NCBI GenBank assembly: GCA_035461175.1
Contig: DATHVR010000176.1
Span: 1-34,281, forward strand
DNA from: DATHVR01 sp035461175
Lineage (GTDB): Bacteria; Actinomycetota; Acidimicrobiia; Spongiisociales; ZC4RG35
Reading direction: 5' to 3'
DNA: 34,281 nt
The notes below the pieces were generated by a model. That model made no database searches. It was not told the DNA's origin and saw only the letters and a list, made by a program, of their open reading frames with translations. Positions within the stretch are counted from its first letter, which is position 1, and each line of letters starts with the position of its first letter. Positions 15,670 to 23,595 of this stretch are shown piece by piece. Position numbers and translations under genes: made by a program.

Positions 15670-16188
15670 CTACCTATTACCCACGCCTGCCAGGTGCTTC
15701 CCTTCAGTGGCTGCAAGAGAGCCGGGAGCCGTCTCGGCACGGAGTTCGGCCCGGAGCAGCAACAGCATCGCGGGGAGCATGATGGCCACCCACACGGTCT
15801 CGAACCAGCCGAAGATCCACAGGGCGACGTAGAAGGCGATCACGGCGTTGTAGCCGACCCGGGTGCGACGCTTGCCGCTCAGGACCAGCACGCCCACCGC
15901 CGCCTCGAAGGCAGCCAGCAGTCCGATGAAGAGCACCTCGTTCGGAGCAACCACGGAGCGCCAGGCGTCGGTGACCCAATCGAAGTGGGCCGGGTCGGCG
16001 AATCCGGCGTAGCCGACTCCGGTCGCCAAGTTGATCACGTGGACCAGCGCACCACCGATCAGGAAGAGCACCCCGGTCACGGCACGCCCCAGATACCGCC
16101 AATTGCGGCCTCTATGCGCCAGCACCGCGGCGATCACGGTCACCACGCCGCAAACCATCCACAGGACTTCCCAGAATCCGAGCTCCAT
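15670..16188 (-). CDS. Four-helix membrane protein, unknown function
   Basis: A 172-residue membrane protein with four predicted helices (LWMVCGVVTVIAAVLA; VTGVLFLIGGALVHVINLA; VLFIGLLAAFEAAVGVLVLS; a long last one through FYVALWIFGWFETVWVAIML). A loop with FADPAHFDWVTDAWRSV lies between helices 2 and 3. The layout is reminiscent of DoxX-like small membrane proteins, but I see no decisive motif. The ATG at 16188 follows a good ribosome-binding site (GGAAGGA). The gene lies 17 bases after the acyltransferase pseudogene on the same strand, so the two were probably one operon. It appears intact although its upstream neighbour is broken. Confidence 0.72.
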   Translation of the reverse strand: MELGFWEVLWMVCGVVTVIAAVLAHRGRNWRYLGRAVTGVLFLIGGALVHVINLATGVGYAGFADPAHFDWVTDAWRSVVAPNEVLFIGLLAAFEAAVGVLVLSGKRRTRVGYNAVIAFYVALWIFGWFETVWVAIMLPAMLLLLRAELRAETAPGSLAATEGKHLAGVGNR

Positions 16189-16205
16189 GATTCCTTCCTT
16201 CTCGA

Positions 16206-17631
16206 CTACTCGCCGCGACCATCCGCCGGGGCAGCAATATGCGACAGGGCCGAAAGGACTGCTCCTTCCCCGGTGAGGTGTTGCCATTCCCGCTCCATGC
16301 CGACCATGAGGAAATCCAGGTCGGGGAACCCGGTGGCGTCGGCCGTGACCACGAGAGACATACGCCCGGCATAGGAGAACGCGCACAGGACCAGCCCCAC
16401 GTTTCCTTCCAGGTCGATCATCGGAAAGATGTCGAGGATGCGTGACCCGAGCACGTAGACGGGCACCGGGGGGCCGGGGGGTTGGTTACCACCACGTTGG
16501 TGGCCCGCTGGTGGAGCACGAACCAGCGGCCGAACGGAGTGGCGGCGATGCCGACCAGAGCACCCATGATGGCGGCCGGCTGAACGGTTGTGGCGCGAGC
16601 GGTGGTCGTCACGGTCAGATCCAGACGGCGCCCGGCGTCGGGCTCCCACACCGGCAGCAGCACCACCGCTGTACCGACTGGTTGTCGATGGTGGAGTCGG
16701 CAGCCGACCGGATGGACACCGCCTGGCCGGCGTTGAGTTCCACGCCTCCACGGGCTCGCCGCGCGACACCATCAGGTCGCGCAGGCCGCCCGCCCACAGG
16801 GCCAGCACCCACGTCGTTGGACCTTGCCGCCGTAGGCGTGAGCGATCCGCTTCATCTTGTCGAGATCGGTACGGTTGAAGCGGATCCGCCGACCGGCCAG
16901 CACCGGCCGGTTGAGGGAGGTCACCGGAGCCATGGTCGACCCGAAGCTCTTCTTCATCACCGCCCTCAGAACCCGCAGAGCTCCCACGATGCGTGCGGGA
17001 TGGGCGACAGTTACCGCCCACCGCCCCAGCCTGCGCAGGCTGCTGCCGCCCGAGGTTTTCGACGAACAGAGTCCATCCGTCGGGGAGGGGGCAGGGATTC
17101 CACGACGCCGGTGGCGGGTCGGGAGCGTCGGGTACGAAGTCGAACAAGGACCCCATGTTCCGCACGGCGGCCGAGCCGTCGGCTACCGCATGGTGCAGCT
17201 TCAGCATGACTCCGAGGCGCCCGTCTTCGAGGCCGGTCAGGAACCAGAGTTCCCACAGGGGGTGGCGGCGGTCGATCAGGCGCCCGTACAGATTCGCGGC
17301 GGTATCCAGGAACCGGCCCTCGTCCCCAGGGGCCGGGACGGCGATCTGCTTGAGGCGGTTCTCGATGTGCGAACCGCTCGTCGTCGACCCACAGCGGCCT
17401 TCCCCGAAGGCGTCCCGGCACACACACGCGGCGCCGCAATTCGGGTACCCGGCTCAGGCGCCGGTCGAGTCGCTTGCCGATCTCTCGATCCGCAGTCGTC
17501 CCGAGTCGTCCACCAGTGCCCCGGGCTCGACGACGGCTAGGTGTGACAACCGGGGATGTTGTCCTTGGCGGAATGGTGTGAATGGTTGAGCCCTCCGAAT
17601 GAGACTGTGGGTTAAGCGACTCACAACTCAT
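16206..17631 (-). pseudogene. Wax ester synthase/diacylglycerol acyltransferase (WS/DGAT), multiply frameshifted
   Basis: Fragments in all three minus-strand frames assemble, in order, into a WS/DGAT protein. These include LSHLAVVEPGALVDDSGRLR; then RRVCVPGRLRGRPLWVDDERF; then HPLWELWFLTGLEDGRLGVM with the catalytic HHAVADG; then FVENL, VLRAVMKKSFGSTMAPVTSL and LAGRRIRFNRTDLD. The C-terminal fragments are VLALWAGGLRDLM, GVELNAGQAVSIRSA, ATNVVVTN, GPPVPVYVLGSRILDIFP, and GNVGLVLCAFSYAGRM. About seven frameshifts are needed (near 17500, 17365, 17040, 16815, 16740, 16660, 16485), yet few in-frame stops or gaps are seen. Working enzymes join acyl-CoA to long alcohols or diacylglycerol to store lipid. 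This copy cannot give a full protein as read. It is divergent from the TetR gene. Confidence 0.85.
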
Positions 17632-17765
17632 AAGGGGGGCCCATGTCGCACGCTACATCTCGGTGATCACGGCGGAGGATTCTATTCGGCGACGTCAGGG
17701 CAGGGCGGAATTTTTGGACATTTGCTCAAGATGATCCTTTTGGTGGTCGGTGGAACGAACGCCTG

Positions 17766-17795
17766 TTGACAGGCGATCTGACGATGTGACATAAT
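17766..17795 (+). promoter_or_regulatory. Sigma70-type promoter of the TetR operon
   Basis: TTGACA at 17766-17771 (perfect -35), an 18-base spacer, and CATAAT at 17790-17795 (5 of 6 to TATAAT). The -10 ends 7 bases before the ATG at 17803, so the transcript would start at the start codon. This is the best housekeeping-type promoter in the window. Confidence 0.8.
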
Positions 17796-17823
17796 CTGCG
17801 ACATGAATACAGAATCTGCGACA
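17793..17823 (+). promoter_or_regulatory. Direct repeats over promoter and start codon, possible TetR operator
   Basis: AATCTGCGACA occurs at 17793-17803 and again at 17813-17823, exactly 20 bases apart. A degenerate copy (AGTCTGCGCGA) follows at 17824-17834. The first copy overlaps the -10 and the start codon, so a protein bound there would block transcription. Autoregulation by the TetR protein is inference; TetR proteins more often use inverted repeats. Confidence 0.4.
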
Positions 17824-18426
17824 AGTCTGCGCGATCGTCAGGCGGAGCAGCTACGGGACGAGCTCCGCCACCAGTTCGTCAATCTGGTACTGGAGAAGGG
17901 CTTCGAGGGTTTCACCATGCAGGATGTGGCCGACGCCGCCGGGGTGTCGGTGCGAACCGTCTATCGCTACTTCCCCAGCCGGGAGGCGTTCGCCGAGGAC
18001 CTGCGGAAACAGGCTCGTCGGGGCCAGCAGGAGATGGAGTCCCGTCGTGGTCCTGGCCACTGGATGGAAAACCCGGAGTTCTTCGCCGCCACTTTCGAGT
18101 CGTTCGAGGGTCGCGCAGACCTGATCCGGGCCGGCCGGGCGATCCGGGAGTCGGGAATCGACCCCGTCGGCACCGGCGACCGGACCGAGGAGGTGAGGGC
18201 CCGGCTGGAAGCCAGCGACGACGTCCATCCCGAAGCGGTCGCCCAGTTGACGGGCGTGCTCCGGTTGCTGGGGAGCACCGACGCCTGGTTGCGCCTCACC
18301 GAGGGCGACATCGGCCTCGACTCGCGGGAGGCGGGCCACGCCGTCCAATGGGCGATGGAGGTGGTGATGGAGGCCGTGAAGGACGTCGAAGGGCCGCTTC
18401 GACCCAAGGGAAAGGGAAACTCGTGA
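17803..18426 (+). CDS. TetR-family transcriptional regulator
   Basis: A 207-residue protein with an N-terminal TetR DNA-binding domain (residues about 15-62). The motif FTMQDVADAAGVSVRTVYRYFPSR (split by the usual turn) shows the family helix-turn-helix, and FVNLVLEKGFEGF precedes it. The C-terminal ligand-binding part is helical and has no close family match that I can name. It is the first gene of an overlapping operon: its TGA overlaps the GTG of the PEP-utilising enzyme. It is also divergent from the broken acyltransferase gene. It may repress its own operon, through the repeats at 17793-17823. The ligand is unknown. Confidence 0.9.
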   Translation: MNTESATSLRDRQAEQLRDELRHQFVNLVLEKGFEGFTMQDVADAAGVSVRTVYRYFPSREAFAEDLRKQARRGQQEMESRRGPGHWMENPEFFAATFESFEGRADLIRAGRAIRESGIDPVGTGDRTEEVRARLEASDDVHPEAVAQLTGVLRLLGSTDAWLRLTEGDIGLDSREAGHAVQWAMEVVMEAVKDVEGPLRPKGKGNS

Positions 18427-20810
18427 CGGTGACGGGAAACATGGAGTTGGTGGATCTGGCGGAAGCGACCCGGCCCGAAGAGGTGGGGCAGAAGGCGGCC
18501 GGGTTGGGACGGGCGGACGCCGCCGGCTTCGAGGTGCCCGCCGCCCGGGTGGTGCCGATCTCCGTCACCCGCCGGATCCAGCAGGGTGACGAGCCCGACC
18601 TGCGGGTCCTCCTCGCCGGGGTCCTCGAGCAACTGGGCGGAAACGTGGCGGTGCGCTCCTCAGCGGTGGACGAGGACACCGAGGGCGCCTCCTATGCCGG
18701 CCAGTACACGACGGTGCTCGGAGTGAGCGATCTCGACGGCTTGGTCGACGCCGTGCGCAGCTGCGTCGGGTCGGTAGATGCCGGCCCCGCTGCCTCCTAT
18801 CGCGAGCATGCCCACGGACACAGCCGGGACATGGCGGTCTTGATCCAGCGGATGCTGGCCCCGGAGGCGGCGGGAGTAGCGTTCGGGGTCGATCCCGTGT
18901 CGGGACAGGACCATGTGGTGATCGAGGCAACCGCCGGAATCGCCGAGGGAGTGCTGGAGGGATCGGTCACGCCCGAGCACTGGGTGGTCGAAAGGACGCC
19001 GGTGCTGGAGTCGGCCCCCGGCGATCCCGCCCTCACCGAGGCCCAGGCAGCGGAGGTTGCCGCCCTGTGCCGCTCGGTCGGAGCCTGGGAAGGTCGGCCG
19101 GCCGACATCGAGTGGGCCCTCGAACACGGTGAGCTGTTCCTGCTCCAGACTCGGCCGATCACCGCCGTCCCGCAAGAGCCGACCGAGCGGCCGCCCCGGG
19201 GCGAGACCTGGATCCGCGAGCCGCGATTCGACTCGCCCATCGATCTCCTCACCTTCTCGGCCTGGCTGCCCATCCACGGCGACTCCCTGGAGGCGGTGTT
19301 CTCTCGGTTCGGGGTGCCGCTGCGGAGGGTGACCAGCCGCCGCTATCTCGGCCGTGTCTACTTCCGGACCGAGCCCCTCCTCCACGGCAACGACCGGACC
19401 GCACCACCCGAGCCGGTGCTGAAGCTGCTGTTGCGGCTCGTCCCCCCGATCCGCAAGCGGCTCAAGACGGCGGGAGAGATGTCCCGATCTGGCATGATCG
19501 AACGGCTGCTCGACCACTGGGACCAGGGCGAGAGGGAGCGGACCCGGGCCGAGACCCGCCGCCTGCGGGAGACGGACCTGGAGGCGATGGACGACGCTGC
19601 CCTTTCCGACCATCTCGGCCGAGTGCTCGATCACGTCCGCGAGGTGGCGCTCTATCACTTCGAGGTGATGTTCGCCGGCACCCTCATCCCAACCGGGCAA
19701 CTGGGCATGTTCGTGGAGGAGAAGCTGGGGTGGTCTGCCGACCAGGCGATCGGCCTGGTCTCCGGCTACGGGTCGGCGTCGCTGGAGCACGGCCGGGCCC
19801 TGGCCGAGGTGGCGGCACGACTGGGCCCCGAGGGGATCGCCCGGGCTCTCTCCGAGCCGGGAATCCTCCTAGACGACCCGCAGATGGATGCCTATCTCGA
19901 CCGCTTCGGCCACCGGATGGGAATGGGCCTGTCGATGCCGACCGAGGCGGAGGCCCCGGCCACCATCACCCATCATCTGCGGCGGTTCGCCGCGGGTCCG
20001 CCCACGCGGTCCGACCCCACCGTCCACGCCCACCAACTCGAGGCCCAGGCCCGGGCGCTGCTCACCGACCCGGCCGATCGGGAGGAGTTCGACCGAATCC
20101 TGGTGCTGGCCAGGAGGGGTCGTCCCTACGGGGACGAGACCGAGGGTGACACCCTCAACGCCCTCGCCCCCGTCCGCTACATCGCCATGGAGGCGGCCCG
20201 GCGACTGGTCGGGGCCGGGCGCCTCGAGCGGCGGGAGGACATCTGGCTTCTGGAGGTCGACGAACTGCAGGCGATGCTGGCGGAGGGGGCAGCGGCCCCC
20301 GACCTCCAGGTTCGTCGCCGCGAGCAGCGCTGGTCGGAGACCAACCCGGTCCCCGAGCATTTCGGCCCCGACCCGGTGCCCCCGCCCTCACCGACCACGA
20401 TTCCTCCCCACGCCCGGCCCGTCGTCGGCGCCCTGATGTGGTCGCTGGCCGCCTCGGGGATGGATCCCGTGGTCGCCGACGCCGACGGGGAGGAGAGCCT
20501 CCGAGGTCTCGCCGGTTCCCCCGGCAAGGCGGTGGGGCCGGTGCGGATCATCCGCGACCCGTCGGAGTTCCACCGCATCGAGCCCGGAGACATCCTGGTG
20601 TGCCCGATCACGATGGCCTCGTGGTCACCGGTGTTCGGGGTCATCGGTGGCCTCGTCACCGAGCGGGGCGGTCCGTTGTCGCATCCTGCCACCCTCGCGC
20701 GCGAGTACGGGATCCCGGCGGTGCTGTCGCTTCCCAACGCCACCTCGGTGCTGGGTGAGGGATCGACGGTGTCCATCGACGGCGGGGCGGGCACGGTGGA
20801 GGTGATGTGA
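18423..20810 (+). CDS. PEP synthase/rifampin phosphotransferase-like enzyme
   Basis: A 795-residue enzyme with an N-terminal ATP-grasp domain of the pyruvate phosphate dikinase type (residues about 10-265): VAVRSSAVDEDTEGASYAGQ, AAGVAFGVDPVSGQDHVVIE, and ADIEWALEHGELFLLQTRPI. A long central region (about 270-690) has no domain that I recognise. A C-terminal swivelling phospho-histidine domain carries the likely phosphorylated H754 in TERGGPLSHPATLAREYGIP. The PEP-binding TIM barrel of true PEP synthase is absent. The layout is that of rifampin phosphotransferase (Rph), which phosphorylates the antibiotic, and of other PPDK-like enzymes acting on small molecules. The substrate here is unknown. 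The GTG start overlaps the TetR stop (GTGA), and a 6-TM protein follows with another overlap. Confidence 0.85.
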   Translation: MTVTGNMELVDLAEATRPEEVGQKAAGLGRADAAGFEVPAARVVPISVTRRIQQGDEPDLRVLLAGVLEQLGGNVAVRSSAVDEDTEGASYAGQYTTVLGVSDLDGLVDAVRSCVGSVDAGPAASYREHAHGHSRDMAVLIQRMLAPEAAGVAFGVDPVSGQDHVVIEATAGIAEGVLEGSVTPEHWVVERTPVLESAPGDPALTEAQAAEVAALCRSVGAWEGRPADIEWALEHGELFLLQTRPITAVPQEPTERPPRGETWIREPRFDSPIDLLTFSAWLPIHGDSLEAVFSRFGVPLRRVTSRRYLGRVYFRTEPLLHGNDRTAPPEPVLKLLLRLVPPIRKRLKTAGEMSRSGMIERLLDHWDQGERERTRAETRRLRETDLEAMDDAALSDHLGRVLDHVREVALYHFEVMFAGTLIPTGQLGMFVEEKLGWSADQAIGLVSGYGSASLEHGRALAEVAARLGPEGIARALSEPGILLDDPQMDAYLDRFGHRMGMGLSMPTEAEAPATITHHLRRFAAGPPTRSDPTVHAHQLEAQARALLTDPADREEFDRILVLARRGRPYGDETEGDTLNALAPVRYIAMEAARRLVGAGRLERREDIWLLEVDELQAMLAEGAAAPDLQVRRREQRWSETNPVPEHFGPDPVPPPSPTTIPPHARPVVGALMWSLAASGMDPVVADADGEESLRGLAGSPGKAVGPVRIIRDPSEFHRIEPGDILVCPITMASWSPVFGVIGGLVTERGGPLSHPATLAREYGIPAVLSLPNATSVLGEGSTVSIDGGAGTVEVM

Positions 20811-21436
20811 GGGCCCGGACGGGGGCGATCGCCGGGTTGGTGTCGGTATTGGTGTTCACCTGGGTCCACGACCTCGTCATCAGCGATATCTGGGCGATGC
20901 TGCCGGTGATGGCGGCGGCCGGAGCGATGTGCGGGACGTGTCTGGCGTGGAGCTATGGCGTCTTGGTACCCGGACCTTCGCTGCGCAGTTGGGCGGGGTA
21001 CGTGGGGGCGTTCATCGCCATGTTCGGTGTGCTGGCAGTAGCCTCGGTGGTGGTGTTCGAGCCCGTCACGACGATGGCCGAGGTGCTGGAGGTCGGTGGT
21101 CCGGTCGACCACCTTTTCGGAACCGCGCTGCCGCTGTCGGTGGCGTTCGCCGTGGTGTTCGCCCTGTTCCTGGTGTGGCGCTTCGGGGAGGGTTGGTCGG
21201 GCCTGGGCCCGGTGCTGGTGACTACGGCGGTGTTGATGGCGATCCTCGGTATGAACGTATCGGTGATCGGCTTGGTCGACATCCCCACCGACGGCTGGTA
21301 CCTGGTGGCCGAGTTGCTGGTTCTGATAGTGGCCTTGGGAGCGGTGTTCGGGGTGGCGGCAGCACTGATCGACCGTACCCGGGCGAGCAATTCGGCGGGA
21401 TCCGCAGCGAGGTCGGCTACGTCCCGATTGCGATGA
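20807..21436 (+). CDS. Six-helix membrane protein in the TetR operon
   Basis: A 209-residue hydrophobic protein with about six membrane helices (for example IAGLVSVLVFTWVHDLVIS, FIAMFGVLAVASVVVF, SVAFAVVFALFLVW) and a short basic Ser/Arg-rich tail. No transporter signature is visible. Its GTG start overlaps the stop of the PEP-utilising enzyme (GTGA), so the two are translationally coupled and are probably needed together. It could supply or export the substrate of that enzyme, but nothing in its sequence proves this. It ends 36 bases before a repeat-rich region. Confidence 0.75.
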   Translation: MRARTGAIAGLVSVLVFTWVHDLVISDIWAMLPVMAAAGAMCGTCLAWSYGVLVPGPSLRSWAGYVGAFIAMFGVLAVASVVVFEPVTTMAEVLEVGGPVDHLFGTALPLSVAFAVVFALFLVWRFGEGWSGLGPVLVTTAVLMAILGMNVSVIGLVDIPTDGWYLVAELLVLIVALGAVFGVAAALIDRTRASNSAGSAARSATSRLR

Positions 21437-21472
21437 TTATCAGAGCGGGGTAGGGGCGAACTGGGAGACGGG

Positions 21473-21544
21473 TTTGCCCGGCCCTTCGGGCCGCCCCCTA
21501 CCCGCCTGACCGGCGGGTCCCTTCCCCCCTCCCTTCGCTCCGGG
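21473..21544 (+). repeat. Dispersed GC-rich intergenic repeat, copy B
   Basis: Almost the same 70-base sequence occurs at 24573-24646. Both start TGCCCGGC, share GCCCCCTACCCGCCTG and GGCGGGTCCCTTCCCCCCTC, and end CTTCGCTCCGGG. The copy contains two hairpins: GGCCC-ttc-GGGCC and CCCGCC-(loop)-GGCGGG. It is followed by a tandem repeat. Confidence 0.75.
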
Positions 21545-21619
21545 TCACAAAGTTGACAGGGACCTCTTTTTCCTCGCTTCGCTCCGGGTGACAAAGCTGG
21601 CAGAGACCTCTCTTCCTCG
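21533..21619 (+). repeat. Tandem repeat, two 43-44-bp units
   Basis: Units 21533-21576 and 21577-21619 both start CTTCGCTCCGGGT. They share the order ACAAAG, CAG, GACCTCT and TCCTCG with a few substitutions. A third partial unit starts at 21620. They overlap the tail of copy B, whose CTTCGCTCCGGG core is the repeated part. No function is apparent. Confidence 0.75.
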
Positions 21620-21678
21620 CTCCGCTTCCGGGGGCTTAGCGCGGTTAGTCTCTGCTGCCCTTACAGATAGGCAGCCGC

Positions 21679-21960
21679 GTGTATAAGAAGTTCTCGATGG
21701 TCCTGGCGGCTGGGGCCGCTTTCATCCTGGTCGGCTGCGGGGGCGAGACGCCCCTCGATGCGGCCGAAGCCACGGCCAGATTCGCCGAATGCCTCGACCG
21801 CAACGAGGTCGTCTATGAGAACCTCGAGGTCGAACTGGACGCGGACGGAACGGTAGGGACGATCTCGGTGGGGATCCTGTCGGAAGGCGAGGTCGCCTAC
21901 GAGCCCGCCATCCGCCTCGCCTGCACCGAAGAGGTGGAGCTGCTGGCCGCCGACGGCTGA
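21679..21960 (+). CDS. Small lipoprotein, unknown function
   Basis: A 93-residue protein with a lipoprotein signal peptide: basic MYKK start, hydrophobic stretch, and lipobox LVGCGG with the acylated C20. The short acidic mature part contains two more cysteines (FAECLD and RLACTEE), which could pair. The start is a GTG at 21679 without a clear ribosome-binding site. It converges on the ABC transporter ATPase gene, with 6 bases between the stops. It should sit on the outer face of the membrane. The function is unknown. Confidence 0.72.
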   Translation: MYKKFSMVLAAGAAFILVGCGGETPLDAAEATARFAECLDRNEVVYENLEVELDADGTVGTISVGILSEGEVAYEPAIRLACTEEVELLAADG

Positions 21961-21966
21961 GCCTCG

Positions 21967-22707
21967 TCAGAGGCGGCCGGACTCGGTGATCCGGCGGAGG
22001 AAGTCCTGGGTCTCGGGCTGCTGAGGACTGGTGAACAGGTCGGCGGGCGCGGCCAGTTCCCACACCCTGCCACCGTGGAGGAAGGCCACCCGGTCGGCGG
22101 TCTCACGGGCGAAACCCATCTCGTGGGTGGCGATCACCATCGTCATGCCCGTTGCCTTGAGTTCCCGGATCAGGGCCAGCACCTCGCCCACCAGCACCGG
22201 GTCGAGGGCCGAGGTGACCTCGTCGAGCAGGAGCAAATCGGGCTCCATTGCCAGGGCGCGTACGATCGCCACCCGCTGTTGCTGGCCACCCGACAGCCGC
22301 TCGGGATACTCGTCGCGCTTGTCGGCCAGGCCGAAGCGCTCCAGCAGATCCTCGGCGCGGGCGATCGCCTCGCGGTTCGACACGTCCAGCACCTTGCGGG
22401 GGGCGAGGGTGATGTTGTCGATGACCGACATGTGGGGGAAGAGGTTGAATGACTGGAACACGATCGCCATCTTGGAGCGCACCTCGTTGGCGTTGACCTC
22501 CTGAGAGGTGATGTCACGGCCGTCGAGCAGGATCCGGCCCGAGTCGATCGGGACCAGCAGGTTGATCGCCTTGAGCAGGGTCGACTTGCCCGACCCCGAC
22601 GCTCCCACCAGGCACACCACCTCATGGGTGTCCACCTCGAGGCTCATGCCGTCGAGCACCACCTTGTCGTCGAAGGACTTGGTGCAATCCTCCACCTGGA
22701 GCTTCAT
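21967..22707 (-). CDS. Polar amino-acid ABC transporter ATP-binding protein (GlnQ-like)
   Basis: A 246-residue ABC ATPase. It has Walker A GASGSGKST, Q-loop in VFQSFNLFPHMSVIDNITLA, signature LSGGQQQR, Walker B LLLLDEVTSALDP, and the switch histidine in ATHEMGFA. The FQSFNLFPHM and THEMGFAR segments are typical of GlnQ/HisP-type amino-acid importers. It acts at the inner face of the membrane and powers the permease encoded just upstream, whose stop overlaps its ATG (ATGA). It is the third gene of a binding protein, permease, ATPase operon. The amino acid is not predictable from the ATPase. Confidence 0.95.
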   Translation of the reverse strand: MKLQVEDCTKSFDDKVVLDGMSLEVDTHEVVCLVGASGSGKSTLLKAINLLVPIDSGRILLDGRDITSQEVNANEVRSKMAIVFQSFNLFPHMSVIDNITLAPRKVLDVSNREAIARAEDLLERFGLADKRDEYPERLSGGQQQRVAIVRALAMEPDLLLLDEVTSALDPVLVGEVLALIRELKATGMTMVIATHEMGFARETADRVAFLHGGRVWELAAPADLFTSPQQPETQDFLRRITESGRL

Positions 22708-23576
22708 GAGCTGATCGCCTGCCGCCGGCGCCGGTCGCGTTCGGTGTACCAGTCGGTGAAGCGGGCCACCGGCACCGAGACCGCCAGGAAGAGGATGGCG
22801 GCGACGATGTAGCCGGTGTAGTTGAAGGTGCGGGCGTTGAAGATCTGTGCTTCCCGCACCCCCTCCCTGACCCCGAGCACGAATACCAACGACACGTCCT
22901 TCTGCAGGCTGACGAAGCCGTTCAGCAATGCCGGGATCACGTTGCGGATCGCCTGGGGGATGAGCACATAGCGCAGCGTCTGCACCTGGGTCAGGCCCAG
23001 TGAACGAGCCGACATCCGCTGGCTCTCGGGCACCGAGTCGATCCCGGCCCGATACACCTCGGCCGTGTAGGCCGAATAGGAGATGACCAGAGCGGCCACA
23101 CCCCAGAACAGGGCACCGCGGGGAACGCCCTCGAGGTCGAGGGCGGGCACGCCGAAGCCGAGGATAAGGATCAGCAGCAGGATCGGGATCCCCCGGATCA
23201 GGTCGATGTACACCACCGCCAATGCCCGGATCGGAAAGAAGGCGGGGCCGCGCAGCGCCCGCGCCATCGCCACCAGCAGGGCGAAGAAGAGGATCAGGAC
23301 CTGGGCGCCGAGGAACATCTGGACGTCGAGCCAGAAGCCGCGCAGCACCGAGGGCCACACCGCCGCGAAGGCTTCGGGATTGAAGAACTGGCGCTGGACC
23401 TGGGGCCAGGCTTCGGATTCGAGGATGCGCCAGATCACGAAGCCGAAGAACGCCACCGTGGAGACGGCGGCGATCAGGGCTCCCCGCGCTCCTTCCTCCC
23501 GGGCGCGGCGTCGCCGGGACCCCGGATCGAGGTCCCGGCGACCTTTCCAGGCCGAAGGTGCCGACGGCCAGTTCAC
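22704..23576 (-). CDS. Polar amino-acid ABC transporter permease
   Basis: A 290-residue inner membrane permease of the His/Glu/Gln/Arg type. A basic N-terminus of about 30 residues precedes the first helix (AAVSTVAFFGFVIW). An insertion follows (ESEAWPQVQRQFFNPEAFA), then about five more helices. The cytoplasmic EAA-type loop reads RMSARSLGLTQVQTLRYVLI with PQAIRNVIPALLNGF after it, which docks on the ATPase. It is the only permease in the operon, so it probably works as a homodimer. The start is a GTG, the first in-frame start that gives a full family-length protein. It lies 19 bases after the binding protein gene. Confidence 0.93.
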   Translation of the reverse strand: MNWPSAPSAWKGRRDLDPGSRRRRAREEGARGALIAAVSTVAFFGFVIWRILESEAWPQVQRQFFNPEAFAAVWPSVLRGFWLDVQMFLGAQVLILFFALLVAMARALRGPAFFPIRALAVVYIDLIRGIPILLLILILGFGVPALDLEGVPRGALFWGVAALVISYSAYTAEVYRAGIDSVPESQRMSARSLGLTQVQTLRYVLIPQAIRNVIPALLNGFVSLQKDVSLVFVLGVREGVREAQIFNARTFNYTGYIVAAILFLAVSVPVARFTDWYTERDRRRRQAISS

Positions 23577-23595
23577 GGCGTCGGCCCGACGACCG

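Noticed and set aside
16206..17423. A single long minus-strand frame annotated as one intact acyltransferase
   Set aside because: Only its two ends match the WS/DGAT family; the middle is a shadow frame, and the true middle segments lie in the other two frames.
17769..17791. A second TGTCACA (minus strand, 17785-17791) that could be an ECF41 promoter towards the acyltransferase
   Set aside because: Sixteen bases further on there is no CGTC on that strand, so the -10 half of the motif is missing.
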